DNA of 5,567 bases, taken from NCBI GenBank assembly GCA_002454335.1, contig DKIP01000085.1:1-5567 (forward strand), read 5' to 3'. The notes under the pieces were generated by a model. The model was not told the origin of the DNA. It searched no databases and worked only from the letters and a program-made list of their open reading frames with translations. Source of the DNA: Cytophagaceae bacterium UBA6715 (GTDB taxonomy: Bacteria > Bacteroidota > Bacteroidia > Cytophagales > Spirosomataceae). The position numbers were made by a program, and so were the translations under genes. How positions within the stretch are numbered: position 1 is the first letter of the stretch; every line of letters starts with the position of its first letter. This document shows positions 1 to 5,567 of the stretch, in pieces.

Positions 1-282
1 CTGGTACACTTATTGTGCAAGATCATGGATGAGAAATTAGGTCGCGCTGCTGGAACATCAGTCCAATTAATTACCTATGTTACCGATCGCGCTGGACACG
101 ATTTGCGCTATGCCATCGATGCCAATAAAATCATGAAAGAATTAGGCTGGAAACCAAGCCTTCAATTTGCTGAAGGACTAGAGAAGACAGTCGACTGGTA
201 TTTATCCAATGAAAAGTGGCTCAATGATGTCACATCAGGTGATTATCAAAAATATTATACGAACATGTATCAAGGACGATAA
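1..282 (+). CDS. rfbB: dTDP-glucose 4,6-dehydratase, C-terminal part (5' end outside window)
   Basis: RfbB (RmlB) is a cytoplasmic NAD-dependent short-chain dehydrogenase that converts dTDP-glucose to dTDP-4-keto-6-deoxyglucose, the second step of dTDP-L-rhamnose synthesis. Only the last 93 codons are present, read in frame from base 1 to a TAA at 280-282. The family is usually about 350 residues, so roughly the first three quarters, with the NAD-binding and catalytic residues, lie upstream. The visible part holds the characteristic C-terminal block: TYVTDRAGHDLRYAID at partial residues 25-40, then ELGWKP at 47-52 and EKTVDWYL at 61-68. It closely resembles enterobacterial RfbB tails from memory. 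The first ATG in the visible part (25-27) is an internal methionine, not a start. The rfbA start follows one base after the stop, which indicates co-transcription. The identification is firm; other sugar-nucleotide dehydratases lack this tail pattern. Confidence 0.93.
   Translation: MVHLLCKIMDEKLGRAAGTSVQLITYVTDRAGHDLRYAIDANKIMKELGWKPSLQFAEGLEKTVDWYLSNEKWLNDVTSGDYQKYYTNMYQGR
272..276 (+). promoter_or_regulatory. possible ribosome binding site of rfbA
   Basis: AAGGA lies inside the last codons of rfbB, 7 nt before the ATG at 284. It is the only Shine-Dalgarno-like match I found at a usable distance before a start in this window. It supports the 284 start over the longer open frame beginning at 209. 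In Bacteroidota such sequences contribute weakly, so translation may rest mainly on coupling to rfbB. Confidence 0.35.
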
Positions 283-283
283 G

Positions 284-1144
284 ATGAAAGGAATCATATT
301 AGCCGGAGGATCTGGCACCCGTTTACACCCATTGACACTCGCTGTAAGCAAGCAATTAATGCCTGTTTATGACAAACCGATGATTTATTATCCTCTATCC
401 ATCTTGATGCTATCTGGGATACGTGAGATCTTGATCATTTCAACCCCACATGACCTGCCCCATTTCGAGAAATTATTAGGCGATGGAGCCAGCATTGGAT
501 GTAAATTCGAATATGCCGTTCAACCGGAACCGAATGGTTTGGCACAAGCATTTGTCATTGGAGAAAAGTTCATTGGAAAAGAAAAAGTGGCTTTAGTCTT
601 AGGAGATAACATTTTTTATGGTTCTGGTCTTAGCAAATTGTTGCAGGCCAACAATGATCCGGACGGCGGTGTGGTTTATGCTTATTCGGTTAATGACCCA
701 GAACGCTATGGTGTTGTCGAATTTGATTCAACCAATAAAGTGATTTCGATCGAAGAAAAACCAACAAATCCCAAATCGAATTACGCGGTTCCAGGGCTTT
801 ATTTCTATGACAATGATGTAGTTGAAATTGCCAAAAACATCGCACCTTCTCCTCGTGGAGAGTACGAAATCACGGATGTCAACAAAGAATACCTAAAACG
901 CGGAAAATTATCGGTAGGTATTCTAAACCGTGGAACAGCTTGGTTAGATACAGGCACATTTGCCTCCTTAATGCAAGCGGGGCAATTCGTTCAGGTAATC
1001 GAAGAGCGTCAAGGCATGAAAATTGGCTGTATTGAGGAAGTTGCGTATCGCATGGGCTACATCAATGCTGAACAATTAGAAACGATCGCAAAGCCTTTAG
1101 TTAAAAGCGGATACGGACAATATTTATTGAATCTATTACGCTAA
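284..1144 (+). CDS. rfbA: glucose-1-phosphate thymidylyltransferase
   Basis: RfbA (RmlA) joins glucose-1-phosphate and dTTP to give dTDP-glucose and pyrophosphate, the first step of dTDP-L-rhamnose synthesis, in the cytoplasm. The product is 286 residues, the normal family length. Visible motifs are the nucleotide-binding loop GGSGTRLHPLT at 8-18, SKQLMPVYDKPM at 22-33 (K23), LGDNIFYG at 106-113 with the metal-ligand Asp108, EEKP at 157-160, EYEITDVN at 193-200 and WLDTGT at 220-225 with Asp222. I chose the ATG at 284 because the protein then starts MKGIILAGG, exactly as the family does; the open frame reaches back to 209 but would add 25 unrelated residues overlapping rfbB. It sits one base after rfbB and is the last gene of this operon in the window. 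Its final 9 bases overlap the end of the convergent transporter gene. All expected catalytic residues are present. Confidence 0.96.
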   Translation: MKGIILAGGSGTRLHPLTLAVSKQLMPVYDKPMIYYPLSILMLSGIREILIISTPHDLPHFEKLLGDGASIGCKFEYAVQPEPNGLAQAFVIGEKFIGKEKVALVLGDNIFYGSGLSKLLQANNDPDGGVVYAYSVNDPERYGVVEFDSTNKVISIEEKPTNPKSNYAVPGLYFYDNDVVEIAKNIAPSPRGEYEITDVNKEYLKRGKLSVGILNRGTAWLDTGTFASLMQAGQFVQVIEERQGMKIGCIEEVAYRMGYINAEQLETIAKPLVKSGYGQYLLNLLR

Positions 1145-2305
1145 GAGGTAGCCTGCTAATAAAGCGGCTGAAAACAAGGCAATGGCCGGCAATTTCCCCG
1201 ACTGCGCCAATAGAAAAGAGCCCAATACAACGGCGATGGAAACCCCATCGCCGTTGACGATTAATGGCGACATAAAGGTATAAACAGCTACAATCGTCAG
1301 ACCAACGGATGAAGCTTGAATACCTGCCAAAGAGGCCCGAATAAAGCGATACTGCTTTAATTGGCCCCAAATCCGATACACAAAAAAGATCAAGAAGGTT
1401 CCGGGCAAAAACACGCCCAGTGCACCAATCGCACTACCCGTCAACTCGCCTAAAAATCCATAATCCCGCATCAACAACACGCCTAAATATGACGTCAAGG
1501 CAAATACAGGTCCCGGAAGGGATTGTGATAGCGCCATCCCGGTCAAAAAATCATCCGAGCGGATCAAGCCTTTAAATTCAACAAACTCGGTATAAAGCAC
1601 CGGAGCCAAAACCTGGCCACCTCCAAAAACGATACTTCCATTTCGGTAAAAATTTTCGAACATTCGAATCGGATAATAATCCGTCACATGCCCTAAAATG
1701 GCTAAACCTAGTAAGAATCCCCAATACAAATTGAAATTTGCCCAAGGGATAATCATTTTATGTTTATTCTGCCGGGGAAATTCCTTGAAATTCAGTGAAG
1801 AGATTCCTCCACCTAAGACTAAAACAAGTGGAAAAATATAAGGACTTGGGAAAGTAATCCCAAGCGCCAAGGTTAACAAAAATATAAAGACGTACATCGG
1901 GCTTCGAATCACCTTCTGCGCCATCATCCAGCCCGCTTGCAAGATCAAACCAATTCCAACAGGCAAAACAAATTGGAGCACGGCCCGATTTGTCAAATAG
2001 GTCATCCCATAAGCCGCAGCAGTCATGATGAAAACGGCAGGCGTAATCCACACGATGAGGGTTAAATAAGCTAAACTTGCCCCTCCCCGCTTTAATCCAA
2101 TGGCCGTAATCATTTGCGTGGATGTGGGCCCGGGTAACACGGAACAGAGCGCCTGAATTTCAAACAACTCTTCTTCAGTCAAATAGGCCTTTTGGTGAAC
2201 CAAACGTTTCAAAAAAAGGGCCCAGTGTACCTGTGGCCCTCCAAATGATGTTGCAGCCAAGATCAACACATCCCATAAGAAATTTAGATGCTTTGGCTGT
2301 TTCAA
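1136..2305 (-). CDS. chrA: chromate transporter family (CHR) protein, two-domain type, TTG start
   Basis: This is an inner-membrane protein of the CHR family, whose characterised two-domain members export chromate. The 389-residue length fits the two-domain form (about 390-450). The duplication is visible: FGGPQVH at 21-27 and LPGPTSTQ at 57-64 in the first half, FGGGQVLAPVL at 227-237 and SLPGPVF at 262-268 in the second. Hydrophobic stretches lie near 80-100, 108-128, 137-168, 192-206, 287-310, 333-349 and 355-389; a charged loop near 172-185 separates the halves. The start is a TTG at 2305-2303. In-frame TAA lies five codons upstream, no ATG lies between, and a later start would cut into the first helix and approach the FGGP motif. 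The TTG follows the oxygenase stop by one base, which suggests translational coupling. Many family members are known only by homology, so chromate is the family label and sulfate or another anion cannot be excluded. Confidence 0.88.
   Translation of the reverse strand: MKQPKHLNFLWDVLILAATSFGGPQVHWALFLKRLVHQKAYLTEEELFEIQALCSVLPGPTSTQMITAIGLKRGGASLAYLTLIVWITPAVFIMTAAAYGMTYLTNRAVLQFVLPVGIGLILQAGWMMAQKVIRSPMYVFIFLLTLALGITFPSPYIFPLVLVLGGGISSLNFKEFPRQNKHKMIIPWANFNLYWGFLLGLAILGHVTDYYPIRMFENFYRNGSIVFGGGQVLAPVLYTEFVEFKGLIRSDDFLTGMALSQSLPGPVFALTSYLGVLLMRDYGFLGELTGSAIGALGVFLPGTFLIFFVYRIWGQLKQYRFIRASLAGIQASSVGLTIVAVYTFMSPLIVNGDGVSIAVVLGSFLLAQSGKLPAIALFSAALLAGYLLA
1228..1256. repeat. perfect 12-bp inverted repeat (hairpin) inside the 3' part of chrA
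   Basis: CAACGGCGATGG at 1228-1239 is followed by a 5-nt loop (AAACC) and its exact reverse complement CCATCGCCGTTG at 1245-1256. The GC-rich stem lies within chrA codons 350-360 (VNGDGVSIAVV) and 84 nt downstream of the rfbA stop, so either transcript would form it. No T-run follows on either strand, so it is not a standard intrinsic terminator. It might stop or stabilise read-through RNA from rfbA, but that role is inferred. Confidence 0.6.
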
Positions 2306-2306
2306 T

Positions 2307-3275
2307 TTATTTTTTCTTTAATCCTAATTCGATTAATCGCTCATTCAAAAACTCACCTGCCGACATATCCGTGTATAATTTTGGATATTCCGTTGAGACA
2401 CAAGATGGCAAACAAGTCAAATCCATTTCAGAGCGTGGATGCATGAAAAAGGGAATGGAATAACGCGATGTTCCCATTTTCTCTCGTGGCGGATTGACCA
2501 CACGGTGAATGGTAGATTTCAATTTATGGTTGGTCAAACGATCCAACATATCCCCCACATTCACCACAACTTGATCAGGCAAAGCCGTAATCGGGATCCA
2601 TTTCCCGTCCATACGTAAAACTTCCAACCCTTCTGCTGAGGCACCCATCAACAACGTAATCAAGTTGATGTCTCCATGAGCTGCCGCACGAACGGCACCC
2701 TCCGGCAAACTATCCGGATCCGCAATTGGGAAATAATGAATAGCACGTAAAATAGAGTTTCCATTTTTCACACGAGATTCAAAATAATCCTCCGGTAGTT
2801 CTAAATAAAGCGCGATAGCGGCCAATAGTGCCTTTCCTGCAGCTTCTAACGTTTGAAATGCTTTGACTGCATTCAGTCCAAATTCAGGATATTCTGCAGG
2901 AAATACATTAGCTGGATATTCATCCCATACCGAATCTCCATCCGCTTTATGAGGCTGACCCACATGGTAAAATTCCTTCAAATCCGGCACTTTAAAGCCT
3001 TTGGCGGTCTCTTTTCCTTTCCCCACATAGCCACGCTGGCCAGCAATTCCTGGAATTTCATAGGCCTGTTTCAAAGAATCTGGCGACTGAAAAAATGTTT
3101 CTACCCCTTGGTATAAAGCATTGGTAAATTCATCGGATAACCCATGACCTTTAATCGCCACAAAACCAATCGTATTGAAAGCTGCACCTAAATCTTGAAC
3201 AAATTTTTGCTTGCGAACTGGGTCTCCCGATTGAAATTCGGCTAAATCCAAGGAAGGGATTTCATCTAGTAACAT
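2307..3275 (-). CDS. 2-oxoglutarate/Fe(II)-dependent oxygenase, isopenicillin N synthase-like
   Basis: This is a soluble non-haem iron oxygenase of the family that includes isopenicillin N synthase, ACC oxidase and plant 2OG dioxygenases. The 322-residue product has the DIOX_N-type N-terminus (IPSLDLAEF at 6-14, then GFVAIKGHGL at 37-46) and the C-terminal double-stranded beta-helix. The iron triad is intact: His200 and Asp202 in AAHGDINL, and His257 in STIHRVVNP. Arg271 and Ser273 in SRYSIPFF form the RxS motif that binds the 2-oxoglutarate carboxylate, so a 2OG-using enzyme is likely. The substrate cannot be read from the sequence. No peptide synthetase or other beta-lactam gene is nearby, so antibiotic synthesis is not supported. 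The ATG at 3275 gives the normal N-terminus; no Shine-Dalgarno precedes it. It lies 14 nt after the superoxide dismutase stop and 1 nt before the chrA start, in the middle of the operon. Confidence 0.9.
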   Translation of the reverse strand: MLLDEIPSLDLAEFQSGDPVRKQKFVQDLGAAFNTIGFVAIKGHGLSDEFTNALYQGVETFFQSPDSLKQAYEIPGIAGQRGYVGKGKETAKGFKVPDLKEFYHVGQPHKADGDSVWDEYPANVFPAEYPEFGLNAVKAFQTLEAAGKALLAAIALYLELPEDYFESRVKNGNSILRAIHYFPIADPDSLPEGAVRAAAHGDINLITLLMGASAEGLEVLRMDGKWIPITALPDQVVVNVGDMLDRLTNHKLKSTIHRVVNPPREKMGTSRYSIPFFMHPRSEMDLTCLPSCVSTEYPKLYTDMSAGEFLNERLIELGLKKK

Positions 3276-3289
3276 AATTGTTGATGTTG

Positions 3290-3961
3290 TTATTTATTAA
3301 ATTGCTGGGACACAAAATCCCAGTTTACGACATTCCAGAACGCGTTGATGTAATCAGCACGTTTGTTTTGATATTTTAAATAATAGGCATGCTCCCAAAC
3401 ATCCAAGGCCAAAATAGGCTTTCCTTTCACCTCGGAAACGTCCATTAAGGGATTATCCTGGTTAGGAGTAGATGTAATTACCAATTTACTATCTTTCACA
3501 AGTAACCAAGCCCAACCCGATCCAAAACGCGAAGTTGCCGCTTTTCCGAATTCAGCCTTTAAATTTTCTAACGAACCAAAGTCCTTTTGAATTTGAGCCA
3601 ATAAATCCGCACTCGGTTGTTTACCCGTGGCAGGAGCCAATAATTGCCAGAAAAAGCTATGATTCCAATGTCCTCCCCCATTGTTGCGAACAGCTACAGG
3701 CTGAGTAGAAACAGTAGCTAATAACTCCTCCAATGATTTGGTTGAAGCACCCACAGCTTTATTTAAATTATCCACATAAGCTTTGTGATGGCGATCGTGG
3801 TGAATTTCCATGGTCAACTTATCAATATGCGGCTCTAAGGCATCAACAGCATAAGGCAATGCAGGTAAAGTAAATGGAGCATTTTCCATCACTTGACGAG
3901 AACGAAAACTTGACAAAAGCACTCCGGCTCCCATCAATTGTAAAAATGTATTGCGTTTCAT
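3290..3961 (-). CDS. Fe/Mn-family superoxide dismutase with signal-like N-terminal extension
   Basis: The enzyme converts superoxide to hydrogen peroxide and oxygen. The four metal ligands are present: His54 (MEIHHDRHH), His101 (HWNHSFFW), Asp187 and His191 (DVWEHAYY). Gly97 and Gln168 (TPNQDNP) match the Mn type, where E. coli Mn-SOD has Gly77 and Gln146; Ala185, two before the ligand Asp, is neither the Gly of E. coli Mn-SOD nor the Thr of Fe-SOD. Metal use may be Mn or flexible. The 223-residue frame is about 25-30 longer than cytosolic enzymes, because residues 1-28 form an extension, MKRNTFLQLMGAGVLLSS and onward. It resembles a Tat signal but has Arg-Asn instead of Arg-Arg and no clear cleavage site or lipobox. 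Met25 (codon at 3889-3887) would start a standard cytosolic protein, MENAPFTLPALPYA. The longer start is preferred because it sits 14 nt after recR. The family call is certain; location is open. Confidence 0.95.
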   Translation of the reverse strand: MKRNTFLQLMGAGVLLSSFRSRQVMENAPFTLPALPYAVDALEPHIDKLTMEIHHDRHHKAYVDNLNKAVGASTKSLEELLATVSTQPVAVRNNGGGHWNHSFFWQLLAPATGKQPSADLLAQIQKDFGSLENLKAEFGKAATSRFGSGWAWLLVKDSKLVITSTPNQDNPLMDVSEVKGKPILALDVWEHAYYLKYQNKRADYINAFWNVVNWDFVSQQFNK

Positions 3962-3975
3962 ATTGAATAGTTTAA

Positions 3976-4584
3976 TTATTCGTAAATCACCCGACCTACG
4001 ATACTCCTACCTAACGTAATCTCATCTGTATACTCTAAATCCCCACCAATCGGGATACCGCGCGCAATGGTGGATATTTTAATCGAATATTCCGCCAATT
4101 TCTTTGTTAAATAAAATGCTGTCGTATCCCCTTCCATCGTAGGACTCAAACCTAAAATCACTTCATCAAACTCGCCCGAGGCAATCCGTTGGATCAAGGA
4201 ATCAATGTGTAAGTCACTTGGCGATACACCTGCCAATGGCGAAATTATACCCCCCAGCACATGGTATAAGCCTGTATATTGTCCTGTATTTTCAATGGCC
4301 ATGACATCACGTAAATCCTCCACCACGCACAAAATCTTCTCATCACGCTTTGTACTGGCACAAATTCCACACAAATCTCCATCGGAAATCATGTGACATT
4401 TAGGGCAAAACTTCGTTTCTGTACGCAATTGAACCAAGGCATGTGCTAATTGCAAGGATTGCGTTTCTGGGCGCTTTAATAAATGTAAAGCTAAACGCAA
4501 AGCAGATTTCTTCCCGATACCTGGCAATTTGGAAATCTCTTCCACCGCCTGTTCTATAATCCGAGAAGGGTACGTATGCATCAT
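3976..4584 (-). CDS. recR: recombination mediator protein RecR
   Basis: RecR works with RecO (and RecF) to load RecA on SSB-coated single-stranded DNA at gaps, in the cytoplasm. The 202-residue length is typical. In order: helix-hairpin-helix region near 12-32 (LPGIGKKSALRLALHLL), a C4 zinc finger with Cys60, Cys63, Cys72 and Cys75, a Toprim domain from about 84 with the acidic Glu89 in CVVEDLRD and EGD at 151-153, and the conserved C-terminal segment ARGIPIGGDLEYTDEITL at 174-191. EGD in place of the E. coli EGE is, as I recall, usual in Bacteroidota and not a defect. The start is one of two adjacent ATGs at 4584 and 4581; they change one residue only. Only 3 nt separate it from the clpS stop, so it is probably translated from the same message. 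The usual dnaX or ybaB neighbour is absent here. Confidence 0.96.
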   Translation of the reverse strand: MMHTYPSRIIEQAVEEISKLPGIGKKSALRLALHLLKRPETQSLQLAHALVQLRTETKFCPKCHMISDGDLCGICASTKRDEKILCVVEDLRDVMAIENTGQYTGLYHVLGGIISPLAGVSPSDLHIDSLIQRIASGEFDEVILGLSPTMEGDTTAFYLTKKLAEYSIKISTIARGIPIGGDLEYTDEITLGRSIVGRVIYE

Positions 4585-4587
4585 AGG

Positions 4588-4923
4588 TTAAATATCAACA
4601 GATTCAATTTCAGCCGAAATACCTCTTCGACAAATTTCATTGCGCATGCTTAGTAAATCCTCATATAGTCCCGACTTCACACCACATTTACCCCGAAAAT
4701 GGATCATTAAGGTACATTGCTCGGCTTGTTCAGCGGTATGTTCACACACCTCAATCAAGGTAATAATCACATATTCAAAGGAATTTACGTCATCATTGTA
4801 GACTACTAATTGATGACCAAACGAGGTGGCCTCTTCCAATAAAACCTCAACATCCGTTTGCTCTTGTGCTTGTTCAGCAAAAGAAAAAGCGTTCATTAAA
4901 TCAATATCTTGTGAGAAATCCAT
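4588..4923 (-). CDS. clpS: ATP-dependent Clp protease adaptor protein ClpS
   Basis: ClpS recognises proteins with N-terminal Leu, Phe, Tyr or Trp (N-degrons) and delivers them to the AAA+ unfoldase of ClpAP; in phyla without a separate ClpA, ClpC is the probable partner. The product is 111 residues, the usual size. The signature is complete: LVVYNDDVNSFEYVI at 39-53, where Asn43, Asp44 and Asp45 correspond to the residues of E. coli ClpS that bind the degron amino group; EHTAEQAEQCTL at 61-72; and His75 in LMIHFRGK, equivalent to E. coli His66. Residues 1-35 are acidic and presumably flexible, matching the ClpS N-terminal tail that enters the unfoldase. The ATG at 4923 is the first in frame after a stop (TGA at 4944-4942). 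Met10 is an alternative but would shorten the tail. It is the first gene of the minus-strand operon; clpA or clpC is not in the window. Confidence 0.94.
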   Translation of the reverse strand: MDFSQDIDLMNAFSFAEQAQEQTDVEVLLEEATSFGHQLVVYNDDVNSFEYVIITLIEVCEHTAEQAEQCTLMIHFRGKCGVKSGLYEDLLSMRNEICRRGISAEIESVDI

Positions 4924-4930
4924 ATTTTTG
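4923..4930 (+). promoter_or_regulatory. possible -7 element of the symporter promoter
   Basis: TATTTTTG on the plus strand fits TAnnTTTG and would start transcription near 4937, about 44 nt before the symporter ATG. It overlaps the first base of the clpS start codon. No -33 TTTG is found at normal spacing; the nearest TTG (4909-4911) is too close. AT-rich DNA makes chance matches fairly likely. Confidence 0.25.
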
Positions 4931-4951
4931 AAAGAATTAATTCACCACTTA

Positions 4952-4959
4952 CAAATCTA
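4952..4959 (-). promoter_or_regulatory. possible -7 element of the clpS operon promoter
   Basis: Read on the minus strand this is TAGATTTG, a full match to the Bacteroidota -7 consensus TAnnTTTG. It would place transcription start near 4945 and give a leader of about 20 nt before the clpS ATG. I see no TTTG -33 element at the usual spacing, so the call rests on the -7 match and its position. Confidence 0.4.
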
Positions 4960-4980
4960 CTAAAAATCCGTTAAACCTCT

Positions 4981-5567
4981 ATGTCTGTACAATTAGCCGG
5001 TGGAATTCTAGCCATCTATTTTGGACTTCTACTTGTCATCTCATACATAACGTCGCGTGGAGCGGATACCAACGACTTTTTCACGGCAAATCGGCAATCC
5101 CCATGGTGGCTCGTCGCCTTCGGGATGATTGGTACCTCTATTTCAGGATTAACCTTTATTTCAGTGCCTGGAGCAGTTGGAAAAACCTATTTCACCTATT
5201 ACCAGGTTATATTAGGCCATTCTTTGGGCTATTTAACTATCGCATTGGTGTTAATGCCATTGTATTACCGACTCAACCTCATTTCGATTTATGGCTATTT
5301 AGAGAAACGCTTTGGGTTTTGGGCCTATAAAACCGGCTCGGCTTTTTTCCTATTATCTCGTACGATTGGCTCAGCAGCACGCTTGTATTTAGCTGTAAAT
5401 GTGCTCCAAATCGCCATTTTCGAGCCGATTGGCGTACCCTTTGTCTTAACTGTTTTTATATCCATTGCGCTTATTTGGTTGTATACACATCGCGGAGGCG
5501 TTAAAACGATTATTTGGACCGACACCTTGCAGACCTTGTTTTTGTTGGTGGCCTTGTTCATTACGAT
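4981..5567 (+). CDS. sodium:solute symporter (SSS family), N-terminal part (3' end outside window)
   Basis: This is an inner-membrane Na+-coupled transporter of the SSS family (relatives of PutP and SGLT). The frame runs from ATG 4981 to the last base with no stop, giving 195 residues of a protein that is usually about 450-600. An in-frame TAA at 4972-4974, two codons upstream, fixes the start at or after 4981. Hydrophobic segments lie near 5-24, 43-63, 74-95, 118-146 and 152-168, with a sixth beginning near 181. Family hallmarks are DFFTANRQSPWWLVAFGM at 32-49, GTSISGLTFISVPGAVG at 51-67, the loop ISIYGYLEKRFG at 101-112, and GGVKTIIWTDTLQ at 172-184. The substrate cannot be told from this part; sugars, sialic acid, proline or others are possible. 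It is divergent from clpS across 57 bp. No Shine-Dalgarno sequence precedes the ATG. Confidence 0.92.
   Translation, partial: MSVQLAGGILAIYFGLLLVISYITSRGADTNDFFTANRQSPWWLVAFGMIGTSISGLTFISVPGAVGKTYFTYYQVILGHSLGYLTIALVLMPLYYRLNLISIYGYLEKRFGFWAYKTGSAFFLLSRTIGSAARLYLAVNVLQIAIFEPIGVPFVLTVFISIALIWLYTHRGGVKTIIWTDTLQTLFLLVALFIT

Noticed and set aside
209..283. Upstream extension of the rfbA reading frame with an earlier ATG
   Set aside because: It overlaps rfbB out of frame and adds 25 residues foreign to the family; MKGIILAGG at 284 is the standard N-terminus and has a Shine-Dalgarno-like AAGGA.
1764..2051. Open frame on the minus strand inside chrA
   Set aside because: Alternate-frame shadow of chrA, with Trp/Cys-rich translation and no family resemblance.
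2122..2463. Open frame on the plus strand across the chrA/oxygenase junction
   Set aside because: It runs antisense to two well-supported genes and has no recognisable domain or protein-like pattern.
2853..3116. Open frame on the plus strand opposite the oxygenase
   Set aside because: Antisense to a gene with an intact active site; composition looks like a shadow of coding sequence.
2307..3275. Beta-lactam biosynthesis via an isopenicillin N synthase
   Set aside because: The fold family matches, but no peptide synthetase, acyltransferase or resistance gene is present and the same fold serves many substrates.
3304..3324. Small hairpin GCTGGGA/TCCCAGT with 7-nt loop near the end of the superoxide dismutase gene
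   Set aside because: Only six Watson-Crick pairs plus a G-U, inside coding sequence and without a following T-run on the minus strand; not supportable as a terminator, and chance is plausible.
5103..5330. Plus-strand open frame of 75 codons inside the symporter gene
   Set aside because: It is a second-frame shadow; the true frame starts at 4981 and has clear SSS motifs through the window end.
5325..5561. Minus-strand open frame of 78 codons at the window end
   Set aside because: It is antisense to the symporter and shows no protein family features.

Overview
The window most likely comes from a member of the Bacteroidota, possibly a Cytophagales-like bacterium. The evidence is moderately AT-rich DNA, ClpS, RecR and symporter sequences of the style seen in that phylum, almost no Shine-Dalgarno sequences before the genes, and matches to the phylum's TAnnTTTG promoter element in the one divergent intergenic region. 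The lineage is inferred from protein style; no database comparison was made.

Layout. Bases 1-1144 (+ strand) hold the end of a dTDP-L-rhamnose (surface polysaccharide) operon: the last 93 residues of RfbB, then a complete RfbA one base later. Bases 1136-4923 (- strand) hold five tightly packed genes, transcribed clpS > recR > Fe/Mn superoxide dismutase > 2OG-Fe(II)/IPNS-like oxygenase > chromate-type transporter, with gaps of 3, 14, 14 and 1 nt. This is very probably one transcription unit. It converges on rfbA, and the two end genes overlap by 9 bp. Bases 4924-4980 are a 57-bp divergent promoter region. From 4981 to the window edge runs the 5' part of a sodium:solute symporter gene, which is open to the end of the window.

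Function. RfbB and RfbA carry out the first two steps from glucose-1-phosphate to dTDP-rhamnose, in reverse gene order. The minus-strand set mixes a proteolysis adaptor, recombinational repair, superoxide removal, an oxygenase of unknown substrate and an anion transporter. A shared stress or housekeeping transcript is plausible, but no common pathway is evident.

I see no mobile element, CRISPR array, RNA gene or clearly new system. The points most worth a second look are a perfect 12-bp inverted repeat inside the 3' part of the transporter gene, the signal-like N-terminal extension of the superoxide dismutase with an internal start at the usual cytosolic position, and the mixed metal-specificity residues of that enzyme.
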